NCBI GenBank assembly: GCA_965228435.1
Contig: OZ245818.1
Span: forward strand, 4,464,001 to 4,528,000
DNA from: Hoeflea_A sp965228435
Lineage (GTDB): Bacteria; Pseudomonadota; Alphaproteobacteria; Rhizobiales; Rhizobiaceae
Length of the DNA stretch: 64,000 bases
Reading direction: 5' to 3'
The notes under the pieces were generated by a model. It had not been told where the DNA came from and made no database searches. It worked only from the letters and a program-made list of their open reading frames with translations. Of this stretch, positions 52,623 to 61,353 are shown in pieces (position 1 is the first letter of the stretch; each line of letters opens with the position of its first letter). The position numbers and the translations under genes were made by a program.

Positions 52623-53302
52623 CGGGCAGCGCGACCCTCGGCATCGTTCTTCTGTCGCTGAAGGTCGCGGCGATTGCCATGGTTTTTTCCGTACCGATCG
52701 CATTCGCAACCGCCTGGATTCTAGCCCGCAAGGAGTTTTACGGCAAAAGCATCCTGCAGGCGCTGATCACGCTGCCGCTTGTCATGCCACCGGTGGTGAC
52801 CGGATACCTGCTGCTGGTTGTCTTCGGGCGCAACGGCATTCTCGGCCATTCGCTCCATTCGGTCGGTTTTGAACTGGCGTTTCAGTGGACTGGAGCTGCG
52901 CTTGCCGCCGGCGTGATGGCCTTTCCCCTGTTGGTTCGGCCGATGCGCTTGTCCATCGAGACGCTTGATCGCGGTTTGGAAGAAGCAGCTGCGACCCTCG
53001 GAGCAACCAGGCTGAGCCGGTTTTTCACGGTGACGTTTCCGCTGGTGCTTCCGGGGATCCTTGCGGGCACGGTGCTCGGCTTTGCCAAGGCCCTGGGTGA
53101 ATTCGGCGCGACCATTACCTTCGTGTCGAATATTCCGGGCGAGACCCAGACTCTTTCTTTGGCGATCTATTCGCTGCTGCAGAGCCCGACCGGTGACCGC
53201 GCCGTCGCTGTAATGATTTCAATTTCTGCCGGGCTGGCGATCGGCTCTGTCCTGCTTGCCGAATTCATCGGGATGCGGATCCGCCGCTGGGGGCGCCAAT
53301 GA
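52619..53302 (+). CDS. modB: ModB, molybdate ABC permease
   Basis: The 227-residue permease has five to six membrane helices and the ABC EAA loop (RGLEEAAATLGATRLSRFFT; G-x3-x-x-x-x-L-P-G form in FPLVLPGILAGTVLGFAKAL). It begins inside the modA stop (ATGA) and overlaps modC in the same way, so the three are translationally coupled. Confidence 0.96.
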   Translation: MTGSATLGIVLLSLKVAAIAMVFSVPIAFATAWILARKEFYGKSILQALITLPLVMPPVVTGYLLLVVFGRNGILGHSLHSVGFELAFQWTGAALAAGVMAFPLLVRPMRLSIETLDRGLEEAAATLGATRLSRFFTVTFPLVLPGILAGTVLGFAKALGEFGATITFVSNIPGETQTLSLAIYSLLQSPTGDRAVAVMISISAGLAIGSVLLAEFIGMRIRRWGRQ

Positions 53303-54399
53303 GCCTTGAGGTGACACTGCGGTCACGAGTCGGCGATTTCAATCTGGCGGCAACGTTTTGCGCGGGTACCGGAGTCACGGCGCTGTTCGGGCACTCCGGG
53401 TCGGGCAAAACCACCATCCTGAAGATGATTGCGGGACTGATCCGGCCGGATTCCGGGCGAGTGGAGGCCGACGGGCGGGTGTTGCTCGACACGGAAGGGT
53501 CTGTCGATCTGCCGGCCAACGAGCGGCGCGTCGGCATGGTATTCCAGGATGCGCGGCTGTTTCCGCACATGACGGTGATGCGCAATCTGACCTATGGACG
53601 CTGGGCCGGCCGAAGAGCCGCATCGGTCGATTTCGATCGCATCTGCGACATGCTCGGGCTGCGCGCATTGCTGGACCGTCACCCACCGAGCCTTTCGGGT
53701 GGGGAAAAACAGCGGGTCGCCATCGGCCGTGCCCTGTTGTCCGACCCGGCTCTGTTGCTCATGGACGAGCCCCTGGCTTCGCTCGATGATACCCGCAAGC
53801 GGGAAATCCTGCCCTATCTGGAGGAGATCCGCGACACGCTAAGCCTGCCGATCGTCTATGTCAGCCACGACATGGACGAGGTGGCGCGTCTTGCCGACAC
53901 GCTGGTTGTGCTGTCCGAAGGGCAGGTACTCGGGTCGGGCGATGCAGTCGACATGTTCTGCCGACTGGACTTCGGACCGGCGCTTGGCCGCCATGAGGCC
54001 AGTTCGTTGTTGACTGGCACGGTTGCAGATACAGAACCCGAATACGGCATTCGCCATGTGGTTATCGATGGACCGGTGATGCTCAGTGTCGTCAACGAAC
54101 GTCTGCACCCGGGTGACCGGGTGCGCATGCGCATCAAGGCCCGCGATGTGGCGCTGTCGCTCACGCGGCCGGAAGAGATCAGTTTTCGCAATGTGCTGCC
54201 GGCGACCGTAAGGCAGGTGGCACTTGAAGACAGTCCCTATGTGGAGGTCGTGCTCGATACCGCCGGTCAGGCGCTGCGGGCGCGCATCACACGGCAGGCC
54301 CATGACGAACTGGGAATCGAGACCGGCAAGCCGGTCTTCGCGCTGATCAAGACCGTCGCCATTAGTCAGCGCATGCTGTCCGAGCGACCCTCCGGTTAG
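53299..54399 (+). CDS. modC: ModC, molybdate ABC ATPase with MOP domain
   Basis: The 366-residue ATPase has Walker A (LFGHSGSGKTTILKMIAG), signature (PPSLSGGEKQRVAIGRAL) and Walker B (ALLLMDEPLAS) motifs, then the H-loop (IVYVSHDMDEVARL). A C-terminal molybdate-binding MOP/TOBE domain (RMRIKARDVALSLTRPEEIS, VLPATVRQV) allows feedback by molybdate. Last gene of the operon; a 70 bp gap precedes dctB. Confidence 0.96.
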   Translation: MSLEVTLRSRVGDFNLAATFCAGTGVTALFGHSGSGKTTILKMIAGLIRPDSGRVEADGRVLLDTEGSVDLPANERRVGMVFQDARLFPHMTVMRNLTYGRWAGRRAASVDFDRICDMLGLRALLDRHPPSLSGGEKQRVAIGRALLSDPALLLMDEPLASLDDTRKREILPYLEEIRDTLSLPIVYVSHDMDEVARLADTLVVLSEGQVLGSGDAVDMFCRLDFGPALGRHEASSLLTGTVADTEPEYGIRHVVIDGPVMLSVVNERLHPGDRVRMRIKARDVALSLTRPEEISFRNVLPATVRQVALEDSPYVEVVLDTAGQALRARITRQAHDELGIETGKPVFALIKTVAISQRMLSERPSG

Positions 54400-54469
54400 G
54401 GGCCATGGTCCATCCAAGCGCCGTTGCAGTGCTGTTCCAATTGTTTTTCACAGGCACTAGTGTCGAGCC

Positions 54470-56221
54470 ATGACAAGTGGTGCCGAAATTCGCCGGTCGC
54501 TGCGCCAAACGCGCATTGTCACCGCCGTGGCTTTTCTAATCCTGGCGGTGATTGTCGTCGTGGCCAGCGCTGAATTCTGGCGCCAGCGGGCCGAGCAAAG
54601 CTTGCGCGCGCAGGCCGCGGAGACGTTGGCTGTTCAGACGGAGGCGCTGACCAGAATTCTCGACAAGTATCGTCTCCTGCCACCGTTGCTGTCGCGCGAA
54701 GCGTCCATTGTCTCGCTTTTCGATGCCGGCGGTCATGCAAGCGATGCGGCTCGCAGCAAGGCGATCGACATCCACGGAATGTCGGGCGCAAAGGAGGTGG
54801 TGCTGTTCTATCCGGATGGCCGCATTCTGGCTGCAGCCCGAGGGTTCTTCGGCGATAGGGTGCCGGATCAGGAAGAATTGCTCGAAGCAGCCCGCCAAGG
54901 GCGCCTGGGCCGGCAGGCGATAGCCTTGCCATCTGGCCAGCGCGTTTACGGGTTTTCCTCCGGCATCTGGCGCGGCGAAAAGTTGCTCGGCATCGTGGCC
55001 GTCTATGTCGACTTCGATCCAGTGGAAGAAACCTGGTCGCTTTCGACCAACCCGATTTTCGTGACGGACAGCAGCGATACGATTTTTCTGACCAATCAGC
55101 CGGGTTGGCGCATGCAATCGGCATCGGCGGTGATGTCGACCGGAAACTCGCCCGATCGCCTGTTGTTGGGCACCGCGAGAGTGCCGCATGGGGATTTGAC
55201 CCGCGATCTGCCGTTGCTCGGCTGGCGCTTGCATGTACTGTCCGATGAACGGCCACTGCTGACGGCGCAATGGACCGGTGCCCTGATCGCCACTCTGTTT
55301 TGTTTGCTGATTGGGGCCGGTTTGGCGTTTCTGATACAGCGGCGCGAGGCGGGGGCATTGCAACGGCGCCGGGACCGGGCGACCGCGCTCAGGCTCGAAC
55401 GCCTGGTTCGTGAACGCACTCGGGAACTCAGCGAAACCAACCTGTCGCTGTCGCGTGAGATCGATGAGCGCCGGCAGACCGAGGAGCAGTTGCGCAAGAC
55501 CCAGGCCGAGCTGGTGCAGGCTGCCAAACTGGCGGTGCTCGGTCAGATGTCGGCAGCGCTCAGTCATGAATTCAACCAGCCGTTGGCAGCGCTGCGCACC
55601 TATGCCGACAATGCTCAGCGATTTCTTGAAAAGGGGAAAACGGATCGGGTTTCGGACAACCTGTCCCGCATCGGCCGGCTGATCGATCGCATGGCCGGAT
55701 TGTCGCGAAGCCTGCTTTCATTCTCCCGCAAGCCAGGCACCCAGACCAAGGCCGTTGCGCTCGGACCGGTGCTCGACGAGGCGTTGATGCTGGCCCGACC
55801 GCGTGCGGGCAAGGCTGGTGTCGAGTTGGCGCTTGTGCCCAGCGAGCCATTGCCGGAGGTGCTTGGCGGCCATATCCGCCTTTCGCAGGTCTTCGTCAAT
55901 TTGATCAACAACGGCATCGACGCCGCGTCCGGAAGCACGAGCGCCCGCGTGGAAATTGCGGTCGACAAAATCGGTCATGAAGTGGTGGTCCGGATTGGTG
56001 ACAGCGGGCCGGGCGTTCCGGCCGGCGACCGCGATACGGTATTCGAGCCGTTCTACACCACAAAGGAAGTCGGTTCCGGCATTGGCATAGGCCTGTCCAT
56101 CGTCGCCAGCATCGTGCACGATTTCGATGGGACGATCGAACTGAGGGACAGCGCTCTTGGCGGTGCCGAGTTTGCCGTCCATCTCAGACATGCGGAGAGC
56201 GATCAGATTGCAGCGGAGTGA
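54470..56221 (+). CDS. dctB: DctB-type sensor histidine kinase
   Basis: The 583-residue kinase has two membrane helices (about 16-34 and 266-288) flanking a periplasmic double-PAS region. A helical linker leads to a dimerisation domain with the phosphorylatable histidine in ALSHEFNQPLAALRTYADNA. The ATPase domain has N (VFVNLINNGIDAA), G1 (RIGDSGPGVP), F (FEPFYTTKEVGSG) and G2 (GIGLSIVASIV) boxes. This is the DctB plan for sensing C4-dicarboxylates. DctD follows 6 bp downstream. Confidence 0.94.
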   Translation: MTSGAEIRRSLRQTRIVTAVAFLILAVIVVVASAEFWRQRAEQSLRAQAAETLAVQTEALTRILDKYRLLPPLLSREASIVSLFDAGGHASDAARSKAIDIHGMSGAKEVVLFYPDGRILAAARGFFGDRVPDQEELLEAARQGRLGRQAIALPSGQRVYGFSSGIWRGEKLLGIVAVYVDFDPVEETWSLSTNPIFVTDSSDTIFLTNQPGWRMQSASAVMSTGNSPDRLLLGTARVPHGDLTRDLPLLGWRLHVLSDERPLLTAQWTGALIATLFCLLIGAGLAFLIQRREAGALQRRRDRATALRLERLVRERTRELSETNLSLSREIDERRQTEEQLRKTQAELVQAAKLAVLGQMSAALSHEFNQPLAALRTYADNAQRFLEKGKTDRVSDNLSRIGRLIDRMAGLSRSLLSFSRKPGTQTKAVALGPVLDEALMLARPRAGKAGVELALVPSEPLPEVLGGHIRLSQVFVNLINNGIDAASGSTSARVEIAVDKIGHEVVVRIGDSGPGVPAGDRDTVFEPFYTTKEVGSGIGIGLSIVASIVHDFDGTIELRDSALGGAEFAVHLRHAESDQIAAE

Positions 56222-56227
56222 CCTTCA

Positions 56228-57574
56228 GTGAACAGCGCGGAGCCGATGGTTCACCTCGTCGACGATGATGACGATCTGCGCCACGCCCTGGCCCAGGGGC
56301 TGGAGCTTGAAGGGCTTGATGTCACCGTCCATGAAAAGGCCGTCGGGGTCCTTGATCGGCTCGGACGTGACGACTACGGGATCGTCGTGTCCGACATCCG
56401 CATGCCGGGTGACGACGGAATGGAACTGCTCAAGAAAGTTCTGGCTATCGATCCCACCTATCCGGTCATTCTGATTACCGGACATGGCGATGTTCAACTG
56501 GCCGTCGAGGCCATGCGTCTCGGCGCTTATGATTTCATCGAAAAGCCTTTTGCCGTGTCGCGTCTGTCGGCGGTCATCGAGCGGGCGTTGGAGAAGCGCC
56601 GGCTGGTGATGGAAAACCGATCGTTGCGCAATGAACTCGATCAGAAACACGATCTGACGCAGCGTCTTGCTGGCCGCTCGCCAGGTATTCTGCGCCTGCG
56701 TCGCGAAATTGAAGCGGTGGCAGGAACTGATGCCGACGTGCTGGTGGTCGGTGAGACCGGCGCGGGCAAGGAGGTGGTGGCACGGGCTCTGCACGACTAC
56801 GGAGACCGGGCCAAAGGCAATTTTGTCGCCATCAACTGTGCCGCCTTGCCCGCCGACATCTTCGAGTCCGAACTCTTCGGTCACGAAGCGGGCGCCTTCA
56901 CCGGCGCACAGAAGCAACGGGTGGGCAAGCTTGAGCATGCCCAGGGCGGTACGATCTTTCTCGATGAAATCGAATCGATGCCGCTTGACCTGCAGGCGAA
57001 ACTGCTCAGGGCCATTGAACAGCGCAGCATCGAACGTCTTGGCTCGAACAAGACGATTCCACTGGATGTTCGGTTCGTGGCGGCAACCAAGTTCGACCTC
57101 GAAAAGGAGGGGGTTGCCGGCCGGTTCCGCTCCGATCTCTACTACCGTCTCAATGTCATTACGCTGACCATACCACCGCTGCGCCAGCGCAAGGACGATA
57201 TCCCCTTGCTGTTCTTTCATCTGGCCCGGGATGCGCGGGCGCGCTACCGCCGGGAGATACCGGAGATCGACCACGCCCTGGAAGCTCAGTTGCTGGCCCA
57301 TGACTGGCCCGGCAATGTGCGAGAGCTGCGCAATTATGCGGAGCGATTTGTTCTCGGAATGTGGGACGGTTTCGACGACGCGGCCGAACCGGAATCGGCG
57401 GGCGACACCAAGCTCGCGCAACGGGTTGCCGCCTTCGAGAAAGCCGCGATCGAAGCGGAGCTGGCGCGGCACGACGGTGCCTTGAAGCCTGTCTATGAAG
57501 CGCTCGGCATCTCGCGCAAGGGACTTTATGACAAGATCAAACGTCACGGCATCGTCGTTGACGATGTGGACTGA
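56228..57574 (+). CDS. dctD: DctD-type sigma-54-dependent response regulator
   Basis: The 448-residue protein has a receiver domain with the phosphoacceptor in YGIVVSDIRMPGDDGM. The AAA+ domain has Walker A VVGETGAGKEVVARAL, the sigma-54-contacting GAFTGAQKQR loop and Walker B GGTIFLDEIESM. A C-terminal Fis-type HTH (LKPVYEALGISRKGLYDKIK) completes it. The start is GTG 56228, 9 bp after GGAG. It should activate dctPQM from the palindromic sites at 57586-57635 on the -24/-12 promoter at 57735. Confidence 0.95.
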   Translation: MNSAEPMVHLVDDDDDLRHALAQGLELEGLDVTVHEKAVGVLDRLGRDDYGIVVSDIRMPGDDGMELLKKVLAIDPTYPVILITGHGDVQLAVEAMRLGAYDFIEKPFAVSRLSAVIERALEKRRLVMENRSLRNELDQKHDLTQRLAGRSPGILRLRREIEAVAGTDADVLVVGETGAGKEVVARALHDYGDRAKGNFVAINCAALPADIFESELFGHEAGAFTGAQKQRVGKLEHAQGGTIFLDEIESMPLDLQAKLLRAIEQRSIERLGSNKTIPLDVRFVAATKFDLEKEGVAGRFRSDLYYRLNVITLTIPPLRQRKDDIPLLFFHLARDARARYRREIPEIDHALEAQLLAHDWPGNVRELRNYAERFVLGMWDGFDDAAEPESAGDTKLAQRVAAFEKAAIEAELARHDGALKPVYEALGISRKGLYDKIKRHGIVVDDVD

Positions 57575-57585
57575 CGCGCTGCGAT

Positions 57586-57635
57586 GGGTAGGTTGCTACC
57601 CGGCAAGGGAACATCGATGGGTAGATTCCTACCCA
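57586..57635. promoter_or_regulatory. Two DctD-type upstream activating palindromes
   Basis: GGGTAGGTTGCTACCC (57586-57601) and TGGGTAGATTCCTACCCA (57618-57635) are perfect dyads with different 4 bp centres. Their centres are 33 bp apart, three helical turns. They lie about 110-150 bp upstream of a sigma-54 promoter, the usual place for enhancer sites of NtrC-family activators. Binding by the adjacent DctD is inference from position. Confidence 0.85.
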
Positions 57636-57734
57636 CGATGGCGGAACGCTGGTTGTTGCCCTTATTTGGTATGTGTCCGGTAACGGATTGTTTTTGATTG
57701 CAATTTCTTCTGAGGATCCAATCAGGATCACAAT

Positions 57735-57750
57735 TGGCATGGCCCTTGCT
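57735..57750 (+). promoter_or_regulatory. Sigma-54 (-24/-12) promoter of dctPQM
   Basis: TGGCATGGCCCTTGCT has the GG-N10-GC spacing of RpoN promoters and matches the consensus TGGCAC-N5-TTGCW at all but one defined position. It lies 175 bp upstream of the dctP start, giving a long leader. The rest of the 57575-57924 intergenic stretch holds only the activator sites and the dctP ribosome-binding site. Confidence 0.88.
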
Positions 57751-57924
57751 AACTTGGACTAACGAGATGCCGGCCATGGGAGGAGCCAGCTGACCGGCTA
57801 GCCCAACCACCTCCCGAGGCCGCGTGTTTCGACCGGTCGCTTGTGCGATCGCCAGTTGCCGGCCGGAAACCCGGTCCGGATGGGAGACGAAACGGATGCA
57901 TATCGCATCCCTATGGAGGTCAAA

Positions 57925-58929
57925 ATGAAAAAACTGCTGGGTGCCGTATCGGCCGTAGCAATCGTGATGTCGGCAGGCCAGGCGATGGCCGATTGCGACG
58001 ATGGGGAAATTGTTATCAAGTTCAGCCACGTGACGGCCGACTCCGGTCATCCGAAAGGTGATGCGGCGCGCGCTATCGCAAGCCGGATCAACCAGGAAAT
58101 GAACGGCAAGGCCTGCATGGAGGTCTATCCGAGCTCGACCCTGTTCGACGACGACAAGGTCATGGAAGCGCTGCTTCTCGGTGACGTCCAGGTGGCTGCG
58201 CCGTCACTGTCGAAGTTCGAGGCCTACACCAAGAAATACCGGCTGTTCGATCTGCCGTTCCTGTTCTCGTCGATGGACGCGGTCAATACGTTCACACAAG
58301 GGCCGGTTGGACAGGAGCTTCTGGGTGCCATTGAAGACAAGGGCTATACCGGTCTCGGCTACGTCTATAATGGCCTGAAGCATTTTTCCGCCAACAAACC
58401 GCTCATGACACCGAAGGACGCCCACGGCCTCAAGTTCCGGGTTCAGACCTCGGATGTCGCCGTAGCCATGATCGAGGCGATGGACGCTTCGGCACAGAAA
58501 CTTGCCTTCAAGGAGGTCTACGGTGCTTTGCAGACCGGTGTCGTGGACGGCCAGGAAAACACCTGGTCCAACATCTACAAGCAGAAGTTCTTCGAGGTGC
58601 AGGACGGCATCACGGAAACGAACCACCAGCTTCTGACCTACCTGGCAATTACCTCGACGGAATGGCTCGACAGCCTGCCGCAGGATGTGCGTGAGCAGTT
58701 CGTCACGATCTTCGGCGAGGAAGTGCAGAAGGCCAATGCCCAAGCCACCGCCATCAACGAAAAGGCGAAGGAAGGCATCATCGCAGCCGGCGGCGAAATC
58801 CGTCAGCTGACGCCGGAAGAGCGTCAGGTCTGGGTCGAGACGATGAAGCCCGTCTGGGAAGAGTTCGAGGACGATATCGGCAAGTCGGTCATCGACGCTG
58901 CCGTGGCCGCCAACAACACCGGCTCCTGA
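57925..58929 (+). CDS. dctP: DctP-type TRAP solute-binding protein
   Basis: The 334-residue periplasmic protein has a signal peptide (MKKLLGAVSAVAIVMSAGQA, then MA) and the DctP fold: VIKFSHVTADSGHPKGDAAR, VQVAAPSLSKFEAYTKKYRL and the arginine in GLKFRVQTSDVAVAM that binds substrate carboxylate. YGALQTGVVDGQENTWSNIY follows. A strong site (ATGGAGGTCAAA) precedes the ATG. Together with DctB/DctD, C4-dicarboxylates such as succinate, malate and fumarate are the expected substrates. Confidence 0.95.
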   Translation: MKKLLGAVSAVAIVMSAGQAMADCDDGEIVIKFSHVTADSGHPKGDAARAIASRINQEMNGKACMEVYPSSTLFDDDKVMEALLLGDVQVAAPSLSKFEAYTKKYRLFDLPFLFSSMDAVNTFTQGPVGQELLGAIEDKGYTGLGYVYNGLKHFSANKPLMTPKDAHGLKFRVQTSDVAVAMIEAMDASAQKLAFKEVYGALQTGVVDGQENTWSNIYKQKFFEVQDGITETNHQLLTYLAITSTEWLDSLPQDVREQFVTIFGEEVQKANAQATAINEKAKEGIIAAGGEIRQLTPEERQVWVETMKPVWEEFEDDIGKSVIDAAVAANNTGS

Positions 58930-58944
58930 TCAAATCGATAAACC

Positions 58945-58970
58945 GAATGTCCGCCTAAGGGCGGGCATTC
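58945..58970 (+). other. Stem-loop between dctP and dctQ
   Basis: GAATGTCCGCC pairs with GGCGGGCATTC around a TAAG loop: 11 bp with one G-T pair. No T-run follows. In TRAP operons such structures leave the abundant binding-protein message more stable or more frequent than the QM part. Confidence 0.7.
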
Positions 58971-59016
58971 AGCCAGCCGTCGTCCGCTTAGTCCCGGTCG
59001 ACGGCAAGGGGGAACC

Positions 59017-59697
59017 ATGGGCGTTTACGGGCTCTATGCCGTGATGTTGCTGATTGTCGCGGCGCTTTTCATCATCGAAAGATCGCATCCGGATGTGGTG
59101 ACGCGGTTTGAAGAAAATGTGCTGGCGACGCTGCTGGCCATGATCACCATCGTGTCATTTGTGCAGGTGATTGCGCGCTACGGCTTCAACACAGGCTGGG
59201 GCGGAGCGCTCGAATTCACCCGCGTTCTGTTCGCGTGGATGATCCTGTTCGGCATGAGTTACGGTATCAAGATGGGCTCGCACCTGGGTGTCGATGTGTT
59301 CATTCGCATGATGCCGCAGAAACTGTTCAGGGCGGCGGCCCTGTTCGGAGCGCTGTGCGCGGTGCTCTATGCGGTCACGCTGATCTCCGCCGCCTGGCTT
59401 AACCTGTTCGGCGCCGAGACCAAGGGCGGTGCGATGCACTATTGGGGCAAAATGTTCCAGATCGGTATCGGCCTCGACGACTTGCGCTACCCGGAATGGA
59501 TGCAGGAGACCTTCGGCCTGCAGGAGCGGGTCCAGCGCTGGATCGCCTATCTCATCCTGCCGATCGGCCTGGCCCTGTTCGCCTTTCGAAGCTTGCAGGC
59601 GATGGTGATGATCTGGACCGGCGATCGCGACATGATCATCGCCAGCCACGAGGCCGAAGAGCTGGTGGCCGAAAACAAAGACATTCTCAAGGATTGA
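59017..59697 (+). CDS. dctQ: DctQ-type TRAP small permease
   Basis: The 226-residue protein has four main membrane helices and the TRAP small-subunit pattern (VIARYGFNTGWGGALEFTRV, FAWMILFGMSYGIKMGSHLG). It is longer than typical DctQ (about 160-200) owing to an insert around residues 130-170 that contains a KMFQIGIGLDDLRYPEWMQE stretch. AAGGGGGAACC precedes the ATG. Followed by dctM after 4 bp. Confidence 0.93.
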   Translation: MGVYGLYAVMLLIVAALFIIERSHPDVVTRFEENVLATLLAMITIVSFVQVIARYGFNTGWGGALEFTRVLFAWMILFGMSYGIKMGSHLGVDVFIRMMPQKLFRAAALFGALCAVLYAVTLISAAWLNLFGAETKGGAMHYWGKMFQIGIGLDDLRYPEWMQETFGLQERVQRWIAYLILPIGLALFAFRSLQAMVMIWTGDRDMIIASHEAEELVAENKDILKD

Positions 59698-59701
59698 ACC
59701 C

Positions 59702-61318
59702 ATGGACGCCATTGTTCTCTTTGTCCTGGTTCTGGGGCTGCTTTTTCTCGGTGTGCCCGTTGCTGTTTCGCTTGGGCTGTCGTCAATCCTGGTGATCGCC
59801 TTTTTCTCCAACGACTCCATGTCGTCGGTGGCGCTTCAGTTGTTTACGGCCTCGCAGAACTACACACTTCTGGCCATCCCCTTCTTCATACTGGCCTCCG
59901 CCTTCATGTCGACCGGTGGCGTTGCCAGACGCATTATCCGTTTCGCCATTGCGACCGTCGGGCACTTCCGTGGTGGGTTGGCCATGGCAAGCGTTCTTGC
60001 CTGCATGCTGTTCGCGGCGCTCTCAGGTTCATCGCCGGCGACAGTGGTTGCCATCGGCACCATCGCCATCGCCGGAATGCGACAGGTGGGCTACACCAAG
60101 GAGTTTGCCTCCGGCGTCATCGCCAATGCCGGCACGCTCGGGATTCTCATCCCGCCGTCCATCGTGATGGTGGTTTATTCCGCCGCAACGGATGTTTCCG
60201 TCGGCCGCATGTTCCTCGCTGGCGTGGTGCCCGGTATCGTCGCCGGACTGATGCTGATGATCGCCATCTACATCATGGCGCGGATCAAAGGACTGCCGGC
60301 GGAGCCCTGGAAGGGCTTCATGGAAATCATCGAAGGCGGCAAGGAGGCAGGCTGGGGTCTGTTCCTGATCATCATCATCCTCGGCGGCATCTACGGCGGG
60401 GTGTTCACGCCGACCGAAGCAGCGGCGGTCGCCGCGGTCTACGCTTTCTTCATTGCCCTGTTCATCTACCGCGACATGGGACCGATGAAAGACGTTCCCT
60501 GGGTCAGCGATGACGATACCAAGAAGGCACGGGTCGGCTTTTCGGCCAGTGTCTATGGCATTGCCTTCTTCTTCGTCTGGATGATCCTGTCGTTTTTCGC
60601 CACGGCGGAATCCGGTACGGTCACGGTGGGCGACCGGGCGCTGCTTGGTTTGATCCTGTCGCTGCTGATCGCTGCGCTTTACGTGCCGTGGCGCGGCCAG
60701 GTCGGTGTGCACCATACGCCCGCCTTTCTGCTGGCCGGCCTGCCGATCTGGGGCCGCAATCTCGCATTGATGGGCCGCAACTCGCTGGCGGTGTTCTTCA
60801 ATGAAGATACGCGCCGGGTGATGGTGGACGCCTCGAAGACGACCATCATGCTGATGTTCATCATCGTCAACGCGTTGCTGTTCGCTCACGTCTTGACGGG
60901 TGAGCGGATTCCGCAGCACATCACCGAGCTGATGGTCGATGCCGGCTTCACCTGGTTCACTTTCCTGATCGCCGTCAACATACTGCTGCTGCTCGGCGGC
61001 CAATTCATGGAACCGTCCGGACTGTTGCTCATCGTGGCACCCGTAGTCTTCCCGATCGCCATGGAGCTCGGCGTCGACCCGGTGCATCTTGGCATCATAA
61101 TGGTGGTCAACATGGAAATCGGCATGATCACGCCACCGATCGGTCTCAACCTGTTCGTCACATCAGGGATCACCGGCATGAGTCTTGCCCAGGTCGTCAA
61201 GGCGGCGCTGCCCTTCGTGGCCGTGCTTTTCGCCTTCCTGATCCTGGTCACCTATCTACCGGCGCTGTCGACGATGCTGCCCTACGCGCTGATGGGGCCC
61301 GAGATTGTCACCAACTGA
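59702..61318 (+). CDS. dctM: DctM-type TRAP large permease, enlarged
   Basis: The protein is 538 residues, against about 430 for most DctM. The N-terminal half has LFLGVPVAVSLGLSSILVIA, FFILASAFMSTGGVARRII, GSSPATVVAIGTIAIAGM and ILIPPSIVMVVYSAATDVSV. The C-terminal half has the GQFMEPSGLLLIVAPVVFPI and PPIGLNLFVTSGITG motifs. About 110 extra residues (about 255-375) add two predicted helices (SVYGIAFFFVWMILSFF, LLGLILSLLIAALYVPW). The frame is continuous, so this is a genuine insertion. Symporter role with DctPQ, driven by a sodium or proton gradient. Confidence 0.93.
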   Translation: MDAIVLFVLVLGLLFLGVPVAVSLGLSSILVIAFFSNDSMSSVALQLFTASQNYTLLAIPFFILASAFMSTGGVARRIIRFAIATVGHFRGGLAMASVLACMLFAALSGSSPATVVAIGTIAIAGMRQVGYTKEFASGVIANAGTLGILIPPSIVMVVYSAATDVSVGRMFLAGVVPGIVAGLMLMIAIYIMARIKGLPAEPWKGFMEIIEGGKEAGWGLFLIIIILGGIYGGVFTPTEAAAVAAVYAFFIALFIYRDMGPMKDVPWVSDDDTKKARVGFSASVYGIAFFFVWMILSFFATAESGTVTVGDRALLGLILSLLIAALYVPWRGQVGVHHTPAFLLAGLPIWGRNLALMGRNSLAVFFNEDTRRVMVDASKTTIMLMFIIVNALLFAHVLTGERIPQHITELMVDAGFTWFTFLIAVNILLLLGGQFMEPSGLLLIVAPVVFPIAMELGVDPVHLGIIMVVNMEIGMITPPIGLNLFVTSGITGMSLAQVVKAALPFVAVLFAFLILVTYLPALSTMLPYALMGPEIVTN

Positions 61319-61327
61319 TCGTAAGAG

Positions 61328-61353
61328 GGGCGGCGTTCAGGTGCCGCCCTTTT
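61328..61353. terminator. Intrinsic terminator of dctPQM overlapping the end of the convergent aminotransferase gene
   Basis: GGGCGGC (61328-61334) and GCCGCCC (61343-61349) form a 7 bp stem with an 8 nt loop followed by TTTT. The hairpin includes the stop codon of the convergent gene at 61337, so coding and termination share sequence. Confidence 0.8.

Noticed and set aside
56225..57547. 440-codon open frame opposite dctD
   Set aside because: Antisense of an unambiguous response regulator; no motif and no ribosome-binding site.
59702..61318. Possible fusion or frameshift artefact in the long dctM
   Set aside because: The frame is continuous and both halves and the extra helices are coherent, so a true insertion is more likely.
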